A stretch of DNA of 64,000 nucleotides from assembly GCF_000143415.4 (NCBI RefSeq), contig NW_003314285.1, positions 469,469 to 533,468 on the forward strand. The letters run 5' to 3'. Of this stretch, positions 41,215-49,846 are shown in pieces (position 1 is the stretch's first letter; every line of letters starts with the position of its first letter). The notes under the pieces were generated by a model. That model was not told the origin of the DNA and did no database searches. It worked only from the letters and a program-made list of their open reading frames with translations. The translations under genes and the position numbers were made by a program. The DNA is from Selaginella moellendorffii. Taxonomy: Eukaryota; Streptophyta; Lycopodiopsida; Selaginellales; Selaginellaceae.

Positions 41215-42760
41215 AATGGTTTTACAAGCTTGCTAACTAGAACTTTCTAGCTAATAAAGAAATCTGTTTTTATTTTCCTTTCCTTAGATTTCTTTTCCGA
41301 AAATTCTGGTATAGAAAGAAAATATACATTTTGGATCAATTGTTCACACAAACATAAGGTCATTGAATTACAATTTAAAATCATATTATTTTGTTAGTCA
41401 AAATCGCTTTCAGTCATTTTTATTTTTTTATTTTCACTTTCTGGTAAGGGAAAAAAACTCCAAAACTGATTATAATAAATAAATATAATAAAATAATATA
41501 TTAAAATTGAAATTCAATGACCTTATGTTTATATGAACAATTGATACTATAAGATCTCTAAAATATATTTTCTTTTTACTTGTATTTTATTTTATTCGGC
41601 TTTCTAAACATTTATCAAATATTGTTACATTAAGAAATTCTACAAAAGGATTTAGTGATAGGTATATATTTATTAATTATTTAACTTGTAAACGTCCGAG
41701 TTTAACTTATAGTGATACTTATTTTAAAGTTTGAATGTGGGAAATTTTTCATCCACAAAGTATTTATAATTATGTTTTGTTAATCCTCATATATTATATG
41801 CTGAAAGTCAAATATCATTAAAATAACTTTAAATTTGATAAACAAAAATTCATATATTAAGATTGGTGGTAGTGATCTTAGTTATGGCGTGCTAAATTCT
41901 GCACATGTAATGAATATTAGAATTCTAGGAGTGGGATTTATAAATTACACTATATAATGTTTAGTAATGAATATTCCATGTTTTCATTATGCAGTTATTT
42001 ACAATTATTTCTAATGCTATTGGGATGCATTATGACAATTTTTTGGATGTCTTGTTGAAGCTAGAAATGCTATTGATCATTTAATAAATTATTGGTCATA
42101 ACAAATGATATTAACAATAAAAATGATAATTTTGTTTTTTGCAAGTGATGATATAATTAAGAAGCATGGATTTATAAATTATAAGTTGCAGGATACTTGA
42201 AAATGAATAATAATACAGCATATTTGTGCATAAACTAACTGTTTGCAACAATCCAAATGAATGTTTATCATTTGCAAATCAAGGGTTAAATGTGACAGTG
42301 GAATGGACCTGGACTGGCCAGGGTTTGACTAATTTGAAATCCAAGGACAATTCCTTGCGACTGACACTAACATTTTTAGCAAGGTTTAAGATTGTAGTGT
42401 ATTGAGGATTCTTTCAGTAGGAACAATAAACTCCTTCCAGAAGCAAGCATTACCACTGGATAAAGGACAGAGAATGAAGATAGCTCTTGTCTGACCTTGG
42501 CTTGGTCAGTCTCTCGTTTTCGATGACAAAGCCAGAATCACGTAGTGCAGACTTACTTGTAATAAAAGATTGTCCGTAGTACATTGCAAAATCACTGAAA
42601 TAATTAGCCACCGAGAGTCCATTCGCTCCAGGGAGATTGTTTCTCAGCGTGATTTCCATAAGAGACATCACTTCCTCCATTAAATCCAAGAAACCAAGGA
42701 GAGGAAAATGCGCAATGAATTAAAGGAATTTCATAAACTTTGAAAGAATCGAAGAACTTC
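41215..42760. other. AT-rich intergenic tract with a foldback
   Basis: About 1.5 kb of AT-rich DNA without a gene, between the UGT fragment and the second germin-like gene. It contains the imperfect inverted repeat listed separately. Confidence 0.6.
41313..41575. repeat. AT-rich imperfect inverted repeat (foldback)
   Basis: About 80-base arms at 41313-41392 and 41490-41575 are reverse complements with few mismatches; shared core ATCAATTGTTCA, then ACATAAGGTCATTGAATT. The loop is about 100 bases. It could be a MITE-like element or produce a long RNA hairpin. No target site duplication was confirmed. Confidence 0.7.
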
Positions 42761-43375
42761 TTAGCATTTCTTCATTGTGAGGGCATTCTTAAGCATCTTG
42801 ACTGTGTCCGTGCTCACCTTGAAGGCCTTGCTGAGAATTTTATCGTCGATTCCAGACCCAAAGAGGGTGGCGGGGAGGGAAACGGTGCCGGGATTGGAGC
42901 TCCCGAAGGCCGAGATGGCCTTGGCCTCGTGCTGTCCATCGTTGAATTGGAAGTGGACGAGACCCTTTGGAAACACGAACATATCGCCCATCTCGAGCTT
43001 CTGGACGAAGAGCTTGTTGGTGGTGGTGTCCACCAGGCCGACGCTGAGCGAGCCCTGTAAGACGAAGAGGAGCTCCGCGGCCCGGGGATGGATGTGCGGG
43101 GGATTGGTCGTGCCTGGCTGGTAGGAGAGCTTGGCTATGGAGACGCCGAGGCCATTCAGACCAGGGAATTCCGCGAGCGATGCCTTCTTCACCAGGAAAG
43201 TTCCCGCTGGAGCCGTGACATCGTCGCGAAAGCCAGTGAAAGTGAAGAAGCTCGCGTTGGTGGCGGCGGGATTAGCAGCGAAATCCGAGACAAGCTCCGG
43301 ATCCGATGCAAAGACTCCCACCGCAACAAGAGCTAACAAGAAGAAGTAGATCACTTGCAAACTAGTCGTCGACAT
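42761..43375 (-). CDS. Germin-like protein 2
   Basis: Intronless, 204 residues from MSTTSLQVIYFF. Signal peptide, then the same cupin as germin-like protein 1: HIHPRAAELLFVLQG and GDMFVFPKGLVHFQFN, all metal ligands kept. Differences from copy 1 are few: the signal region, an extra Thr in DTTTNK, NP for SA, and a C-terminal KKC in place of KKTARKL. That final Cys is the only one in the mature protein. Promoter and upstream flank match those of copy 1 in inverted orientation. A secreted Mn-binding wall protein is the likely product; the enzyme activity cannot be told from sequence. Confidence 0.92.
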   Translation of the reverse strand: MSTTSLQVIYFFLLALVAVGVFASDPELVSDFAANPAATNASFFTFTGFRDDVTAPAGTFLVKKASLAEFPGLNGLGVSIAKLSYQPGTTNPPHIHPRAAELLFVLQGSLSVGLVDTTTNKLFVQKLEMGDMFVFPKGLVHFQFNDGQHEAKAISAFGSSNPGTVSLPATLFGSGIDDKILSKAFKVSTDTVKMLKNALTMKKC

Positions 43376-43467
43376 GATACTGTGTTTGCAAACTTAGCTC
43401 GAGACAAGGAGGCTAAGAGCTTGCAGACTTTGATCCTGACTGATACACAAGCTGGAATTACCCCGGG

Positions 43468-43474
43468 TTTTATA
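43468..43474 (-). promoter_or_regulatory. TATA box of germin-like gene 2
   Basis: TATAAAA on the minus strand, 93 bases upstream of the start codon, within the block shared with the promoter of germin-like gene 1. Confidence 0.7.
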
Positions 43475-43840
43475 CCGGAGCAAAGCTCCAAAAGCTCTTG
43501 TGTTATTGCTGCCAACACCGCGTTAATCCTCCGGTAAAATGGGCTCACCTTGACAAAGACCACCAAGAATGCCTCGAGCAAAGCGTCAATGTTTGTTTGA
43601 TCCTGTTGGAATCATTGTCGTATATCCATCCATCCAGAAAACATTCTCTTTCAGATTTATTGGAGCGAAGTTTTGACAAAAGATGTTTTGTTTTGACAAG
43701 CTAGAATTTTCAGTGAAGATCATCTTCGAGGGATGATTGATAAGCAAAACATGCAGAGGTGGTAGGCCAAAAAACGTTTTTTGGACTCGAAGATCTCTAA
43801 ACCACCGTTCAATCCATCAACTTCATGCGCTGAATGATCC

Positions 43841-44670
43841 CTACTGTCTCTTCTTTTCGACGCCAGCGTTTCGTACTGCATCTCTGTTGATCCTCCTCTT
43901 CTTGAATTTCGACGAGTTTTGGTACTGGTAGTCACGAACAATGAAGAGAACCGTCTCCAGGATCATCCCAGCAAAAAGGCCGATCAGCCCCCCTGCGACA
44001 TGCTACACGGGAATCGTACCAGCGAAACCAAAGTGGAAAAAATGAGAAGATCACGTACCAGGACCACGGATTCCTCAAACTGGGATCTAAACAACGCAAA
44101 GCCCAAGAGAAAGCCAGTGAACATTGTGACAATCACATGAAGACCTGCGATCTAGACTTGTTTCGCGTCCTTCTTCCTTGTCAAAGAATGAGAGAAATAC
44201 ATACCGAAACCAATTTGATCTTTGTAGGTGGAGAGTGGAACCATCTCTTCGTTCTCCTTTACCACGTCTTTCACTAGATCTTTGTAAGCCTTTTGATCTG
44301 CTAGCTCTTGTAGCTTTTGAAGACGTTCTTGTAGCTCCTTGGGCTGTGAGAAAGATTTCCACCCATCAAAGAAATCGCAAAGCATGCGGAAATGAGAGAG
44401 GAAACGAACCTTTTCTCTCGGCTTAGGGGAATGGAAGGCGAATGTAGCCCCTTCCAGCAATCGACGGAAGCTCGGCCGCGCCTCGGGAGCAAAATTACTC
44501 CACACATCGCGAATGACCTGATACGGCACCACTGACGCATCCTTGTACCTCAGAGCGAGCTCGGAGACGCGATCGGGCAGCAGAGACGCCGAGCTACTGG
44601 CGGCATCGAGAAATTCCTGGATACCGGCCGTAGAGTGGAAGCGCAATCCCGCCACGCGATTGTCCTCCAT
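43841..44670 (-). CDS. VMA12/TMEM199-like V-ATPase assembly factor
   Basis: Four exons keep phase and give 215 residues: 44410-44670, 44205-44343, 44059-44144, 43841-44002. The N-terminal half is soluble; a conserved block runs from SPKPREKPKELQERLQKLQE through LADQKAYKDLVKDV to STYKDQIGFGLHVIVTMFTG. Two membrane helices follow (FTGFLLGFALF and GGLIGLFAGMILETVLFIV), and the tail is basic. Vma12 and TMEM199 sit in the ER membrane and help assemble the V0 sector of the vacuolar proton pump; the plant role is inferred by family. The frame is open upstream to another ATG at 44736, but a telo-box (TTTTAGGGTTC) in between marks it as leader. Confidence 0.88.
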
Positions 44671-44767
44671 AGCTACGAAGAACCCTAAAACCAAGCCACT
44701 TGTCAGAATAATGACCGTTGATCTAACGGCGCGCACATTCTAGGGCTTCCTGAGCGCTTGGCGCAGA
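44671..44767. promoter_or_regulatory. 97-base bidirectional promoter
   Basis: Only 97 bases separate the start codons of the minus-strand VMA12-like gene and the plus-strand membrane protein gene. It contains AACCCTAAAAC (telo-box) near 44681-44691 and CTAGGGCTTCC near 44741-44751. Both transcripts must start inside or very near it. Confidence 0.7.
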
Positions 44768-45650
44768 ATGCACGCCTCGATTCCTTCGATTCCTTCTATT
44801 CCCTGCCGGTTCGGCAGGGCTGCGGCAACTGGAGCTCACACCGCGCCGCGCGCTGCGATTCCTGGCAATTCGAGCTATAGATTCTTGCATGGCGTCGACC
44901 ACAAATTTGGTATTTCGATGCGTCGCAGGGTCAATGTCGCTAGAAGGCGTCCAGGGGCCACAAGAAAAGCTGGGAACATCGTTGTCTCGCAGCTCAATGA
45001 TTTTCTAAGAGGTTAGCCGCTAGCCTTTCATTTTTAAACTTTCTTCTTTGTTTCTACTGTTTCTTTTTGTTCTTCTATCTACAGTGGTACGTATTGTCGC
45101 CAGGACAGCGAACGATAGTCTGGAGGCCGGAAGCAAATTGGTGCCTGTGAGTGGATTTTTTTTCTGCCATGGATCGTTGAAGTGATCTTAGTTAGTGGCA
45201 AGCAAAGTCTAGTTTCGAATTGTTTGCGTGAGTTTGAAAGTTCTCTGGAGTGTTTTTTTTTTTTTGTCACTGGAGTCGTGTTGCTTGACTGTCAAAGTCT
45301 CTCGTTTTGTTCTTCTCAAGCGTTTGATTTGGTGGCTAAGCACCTTTGTTTTTTAATTTCCAGGAATCTGTGCCGAGGCCTGCTGCGAAGGCAATTGTCG
45401 CCGTTCTAGGAATCGTGGCCACCTCCTTCCTGTTTAGCTCTCTACTTTCGCTCGCGAGCTTGGCCCTGGTAAGGCCTTTTCCTCTTTTCTACGGAACAAA
45501 CTCTTGTTTTTGTTTCAGGGAATCGCTGGAATTGCGTATTTTGCGTACGTCTACTTTAGCAGAGACGCAAGTGGTGGCAAAAGGAGCCAGCCCAGCAGCA
45601 CGGAGTCAAGCTTAGAGGAAGCCAGGAGGATCATGGAAAAGTACAAGTAG
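44768..45650 (+). CDS. Small organelle-targeted membrane protein, unknown role
   Basis: Four exons give 180 residues: 44768-45011, 45085-45146, 45364-45468, 45519-45650. The first 75 residues are rich in Arg, Ala and Ser with no acids at the start, a likely plastid or mitochondrial transit peptide. A hydrophobic pair follows: AIVAVLGIVATSFLFSSLLS and ASLALGIAGIAYFAYVYF. The tail is polar (SRDASGGKRSQPSSTESS, then LEEARRIMEKYK). I do not recognise a named family. The LEEARRIMEKYK end is like those of several chloroplast small membrane proteins. Intron 2 (45147-45363) is much longer than the usual 50 bases here. Confidence 0.7.
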
Positions 45651-46299
45651 GGGAGAAAAAGAAGCTCCAGGTGCGCATACGTTTCTCTCATCAATCTCGA
45701 GCATACTTTCGAGAAACTCGAAGCTTCGGGTTGCAAAGTCAATGATTTCTTCATGAGGACGCAACAGGGATTTGTAACTAATGGTGCCTACTTCCCAGTT
45801 TCTAGAGGCGTTGATCTCGAGTTTGAGATTGGAGGAGAGAAGGGGAAAAAGAGGGAAGTGGCCTATCAAGCACACACAACCTCTATAGTGCTCGCACGGG
45901 GATTTCGTACAAGGTTTCTAGAAGCGAATGCTACGTTTATTAAGATCAACAGAGAAATTGGAAGCTTCCTTTCGTGCAAATTAGGTTCGCGCATTCGCTG
46001 GTCAGTGGTGTAGCGAATCAAATATCAACGTCAATTCGATAAAAGTTTGATCCCGTCACTCACTCATATTATTCACTCACACTGCTGTTCTGGAAGCACT
46101 GGCCTTATACGCGAGTGTAAGTGGCCACTAAACTGATGGCACCTCCTCCTCTCCCCAGATTTTAGAAGCTTCGATGGCGGCAGTTATTGTCGTTGTCGAG
46201 GTGGCAAGCGGATAAGACACGCAGTTTTGTCCGCCACATGGGCGCACGGACACGCGTCGCCAGGTCATTCGCGCTTAAGCCGCCAAATCAGCCGCAAAG
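45651..46299. other. Intergenic, nothing recognised
   Basis: 3' flank of the membrane protein gene followed by the distal promoter of the J-domain gene. No convincing frame. Confidence 0.5.
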
Positions 46300-46301
46300 A
46301 C

Positions 46302-46357
46302 GAGAATATTCTCATTCAGATTCTCCTCGAATATTCGGGTCCCGTTTGCTTATAAGG
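46302..46357 (+). promoter_or_regulatory. Heat-shock elements and TATA of the J-domain gene
   Basis: GAGAATATTCTC at 46302-46313 and CTCGAATATTCGG at about 46327-46338 are each perfect GAAnnTTC pairs, with a further GATTC between them. TATAAGG follows at 46351-46357, about 145 bases before the start codon. Clustered GAAnnTTC units near a TATA box are the binding pattern of heat-shock factors. Confidence 0.65.
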
Positions 46358-46499
46358 GCCATTCCTCCACATAACACCGATACACACGAACTTCACCGAC
46401 GCGAAAGATCAAGAGCAAAGAAATTCCTTTCTCTTTTCTTCCTCTTCCTCTGTTCTTGCGCTACTCGATCGATCTCCTCGATTCTTCCCTCTTCTCTTT

Positions 46500-47057
46500 A
46501 TGTTGATCGTCGCGGCCCCGAGCTCTCCGATCGCAGGAGTAAATTCGCCCAGCTTCTCGAGCAAACTCGCCAAATCCTCTCCAGTCCGCAGCCCCCCAGT
46601 CCGCCCCCGCTCGATCCAAGTGTCCGCGGCGGCGTCGCAGTGCATGGATTCGCCAGTGGCGACGCGATTCTCCGCCCAGCAGAGCCTGTACGACGTTCTC
46701 GGCGTCGCCCAGCAATCGGACGTGAAGGACATTCGCAGCGCCTACCGGCATCTGGCCAGGATCACACACCCGGACGTGGCGGCGACCGAGAACAAGGAGG
46801 AATCCACCAAGGAGTTTCTGAAAATCCACGCAGCCTACACCACTCTCTGCGACCCGGAGCGCCGCGCCAGGTATGATCTCCAGCTCTCGCTGCAATCCCT
46901 GCCGCGATTCGGCAGCCCACGGGGATTCTCGGGAATTGGGTACGACAGCTACTCGTTCATGGCGCCATCGCCCATGAGGGCCTCGCCATCGCCATCGCCA
47001 TCGCCATCCACGCAGTGGAAGACGAGTAGGAGCTGGGAGACCGACCAGTGCTGGTGA
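46500..47057 (+). CDS. Plastid-type small J-domain co-chaperone
   Basis: Intronless, 185 residues. The first 50 or so residues are Ser/Pro/Arg-rich and look like a plastid transit peptide. The J domain follows, from SLYDVLGVAQQSDVKDIRSA through ARITHPDVA, with the HPD that stimulates Hsp70 ATPase, to YTTLCDPERRARYDLQL. No G/F or zinc region is present, so it belongs to the small type III class, like plastid J11-type proteins. The tail SPSPSPSPS is encoded by a six-base CCATCG repeat at about 46984-47008. Heat-shock elements upstream suggest heat induction. Confidence 0.85.
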   Translation: MLIVAAPSSPIAGVNSPSFSSKLAKSSPVRSPPVRPRSIQVSAAASQCMDSPVATRFSAQQSLYDVLGVAQQSDVKDIRSAYRHLARITHPDVAATENKEESTKEFLKIHAAYTTLCDPERRARYDLQLSLQSLPRFGSPRGFSGIGYDSYSFMAPSPMRASPSPSPSPSTQWKTSRSWETDQCW

Positions 47058-47289
47058 GCGAGAGAAGGAAGAACACAAGAACAAAAATTTGGGGCTTTTT
47101 CGCCTCGCAGATCAGATCAAGGGGGTCTCAGCGAGCACTCAGGAATCGATCAATCGAGATGTCATTCGATTGCAGGCGATGTCAAGCGATTTCCCTGGCA
47201 AGATCTCTGCGACCCCGAGAAATTTCTTCTCGCATACTTTTGTAAATAGAGAAACGTCTGTATCAAAAGGACGAGTTGCTTTGCAACTC

Positions 47290-47640
47290 GCAGAGTTTCG
47301 TGGCTCTCCAAAGAGCGCTTTTTTCGCAATTCGAAGCTTCCCCTTGTCCTCCACTAGCAAGAATTTCGTTTGGAGAAAATCGTCACAGGAGTAGAGTTTT
47401 TCTTGTTGTTCGCAACTTACACAAGACAAGAGTAAAGACTTTTCCCGTGACAATCTTTCGCAACTTACTTACACAGGAGTCAAGAGTTTCACTTGTAAGT
47501 CTTTCGCAAACTTACACAAGAGTAAAGATTTTGTCTTGAGAGATCTCTTGCAACTTACACGCGAGTAAAGTCTTGAGAGGCTCTTGAACGCGTAAAGATT
47601 TCTGATCTCTCGCCACTTACAGGACGAGAAATTTCCCCGT
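47290..47640. repeat. Degenerate tandem repeat, about 45-base period
   Basis: A unit like CGCAACTTACACAAGAGTAA AGATTTT recurs at about 47418, 47459, 47506, 47549 and weakly near 47600, with CTTGAGAG(A/G) and CTTT between units. No frame runs through all units. It lies in the 3' flank of the J-domain gene. Confidence 0.65.
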
Positions 47641-48539
47641 GTCAAGGTCGCAACTTGGATCTGGCAAGTCGGTGGTCCCAAGGGGGTGAATTCTTATCCT
47701 TTGCAGGATTTGCATCACATGCAACCTTTGCATCCCAGTTTCATCGATCCAGCTCAACTCTTATCCCTTTGGCCGCGTGAATCGTCCAAATCCATCCGTC
47801 TATAGACCAAGTAGTAATGTCAGTGTCACGAGATAAAATAATCCAAAACCACCCCCAAACCTTGCTGATTCGATCCTCGTCTTCCAAGAGCTTATATTTG
47901 ATATGATATTTCGATCGGGGTCTCCTCCGGTGCATGGAACTCCATTTTCGAGCGCAACATGACCATGACTTCGAAACATGTTGGCCGCTGATTCCTCGGA
48001 AGTCTCTCTCCGCTTGACTTCTAGAAAAAACTAGAAAACGATTTCTTTTCTTGACTCTGCCACGGCCCCCTGTTTCGGAGTGTCCAAGTTCATGCCAAAT
48101 TCTTTGCTGCTGCCTTTTCCTTGTCGATTTGTCGGCCTACTGGCTTCCCTGGAACATGGAACAGGAAATCACAGAGTTAACCTTCGTCTCACGCAAGCGC
48201 TAGCAATTATCAGAAAAAAAAAAACAATATGAGAGAGAGCGCAGAGATCGGCCAAGTGTTGAATTGTGATGAACACCTCAACACGCAAGAAGAGAAAAAA
48301 ACCAAATAATGTACCGCAAAAATTGAAAAAAGTTGGTGAAAGTTGGCCCATGCAACTCATACGGCCTTTCTAATCACAGGCACGACGAAAAGGTCACGAG
48401 AACGTCACCTTCTTTCTAGAAGCGCGAGCCTCAGCCGTCCGATCTCGGGGCAGCATCCAACGGCCGCCCGTCACGGGCGCGCGAAACTAAACCGCCTCGC
48501 AAGATTCAAATCTTTGAATTCTTGCTTACCTCGCGCGCT
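47641..48539. other. Intergenic, nothing recognised
   Basis: No gene or repeat seen. The right end is the promoter of the TMEM65-like gene. Confidence 0.45.
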
Positions 48540-49794
48540 ATGGAAGCACTTCGCCTGGCAGCAATTCACGGAGGGATCAGCGCAACCGAGCTGAGAAGTA
48601 GAGTGAAAAACTTACGAGCAGCGCCGGTGCCGCGTTTTTCAGTGGAGTGCTGGCGGCGGCGGGTGAGGAGATTGCGGGCCAAGAAGGACGAGTGCGAGGA
48701 AGCGGCGGGAAGCATGAGGCGGGCACTCGATCACAACCCCGCCAAAGCTGCGGAGAAGCTGGTCTCTGCGTTGGATCCCGGCAGCAGAAAGGCCGTGATG
48801 ACAGCGCTCTCTGGTAATGTCCTCGCGTCAATAAACAGCGAAGAAAAAACACACTTTCTACTCTCGGGAATGAGAGCACACTTACGCGCGCGTTTGGTTC
48901 TTGTTGGTTAGGCTACAGCTTCAGAGGAAAGCGATGACAATGACTCGAGATCTATCACTGGAAAGGAAACGTTAATACTCACTTTCAAAGCTGCAATTGG
49001 TAAGTTAATACCCCGAGTGTTACGATCACCCGAATGAATTTCCGGGAAAACTTCCCTTGCAGGAATGGTTGGCTTCGGCTTTATAGGTGAGTGGTCGTTC
49101 TATACAGCCCCCATAATTCATCGAGCTCACGCCCTGAGCAGATAACTCAATCATGATCATCGCTGGAGACGCTATCCAAAACACAATTGGTGATACCTTT
49201 GGCTTGTCCACCATGGCAGTAAGAAATTCTTCCGCGACGCCTGAACTGCAAAGAAAATTCCTGATTAAAGAATCCACAGAAATATCGACGACATGCTAAC
49301 CTGTTGTAAGCTCCTTTTGGTAGTCTGCAGGCCTTGGAAACGCTGTGTCCGATCTGCTCGGATCGCTTCTATGTGGATATATAGAGCGAGCTTCAGAGAA
49401 GTTTATGCCCGAGCTTGATCTTTCGCCCTCGCAGCTGAAGTCCAACAATGCGCAATGGGCGGAGACCATTGGAGCGGCTTCAGGTGTTACCTTTGGTTGC
49501 ATTCTGGGGCTGTCGCCTCTCCTGTTTATATCAGACTCGGGCTCAGGTGGAAGCCACACTGTAGCTTCCACGAGCTACTGCAACAACGCTCCTGCAACCA
49601 AGCACGGCAAAAATCAGTCCCATCAATCGACGACAACCTTTGCATCTATGTCAGACGGATTTCGAGCACCGGGGCTGTGTGGCTTACAGCGTACAAAGTG
49701 CAGCTTTGCTCTAGTCGTATCTATTAGCCTGTTGATGATAGCGAAACGTATGGACGAGTTCCTGTCAAAGCGGAGGAGTCAAAACTCGCAATAA
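48540..49794 (+). CDS. TMEM65-like mitochondrial membrane protein
   Basis: Five exons give 308 residues: 48540-48813, 48919-48999, 49063-49086, 49142-49218, 49324-49794. The conserved part begins in exon 2 (FKAAIGMVGFGFIDNSIMII) and runs through AGDAIQNTIGDTFGLSTMA and SAGLGNAVSDLLGSLLCGYI to GVTFGCILGLSPLLF, giving the short helices typical of TMEM65. In animals TMEM65 sits in the inner mitochondrial membrane and is linked to sodium-calcium exchange. The first 90 residues are basic and Ala-rich. Exon 3 is only 24 bases. The last 90 residues after SPLLFIS are not conserved and may include a missed intron. It converges with the DYW gene, 52 bases between stops. Confidence 0.75.
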
Positions 49795-49846
49795 AGTATC
49801 AGCCAGAGACATACCTGTTCCATACGGCCTCGAAGGAAAAGAAGTC

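Larger units (their letters stand above)
37100..43985. repeat. Inverted duplication with two intact germin-like genes
   Basis: Left arm about 37100-38150 (plus) and right arm about 42760-43985 (minus). Each runs VMA12-like last exon, a 300-400 base intergenic part including CATATCCATCCATCC(A/G)G(A/G)AAACATTC, the TATA block and the germin-like coding region. The spacer of about 4.6 kb holds the PPR gene, tRNA-Asp, UGT fragment and AT-rich tract. Confidence 0.85.

Noticed and set aside
46187-47084. Frames of 229 (+) and 207 (-) residues over the J-domain gene
   Set aside because: Arg/Pro-rich shadows in other frames; the J domain with HPD lies in the chosen frame.
47290-47640. CRISPR array
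   Set aside because: The repeats are imperfect, spacers are not distinct and the host is a eukaryote.
47741-47935. 64-residue minus frame rich in Trp
   Set aside because: No homology, no splice support, and no flanking signals.
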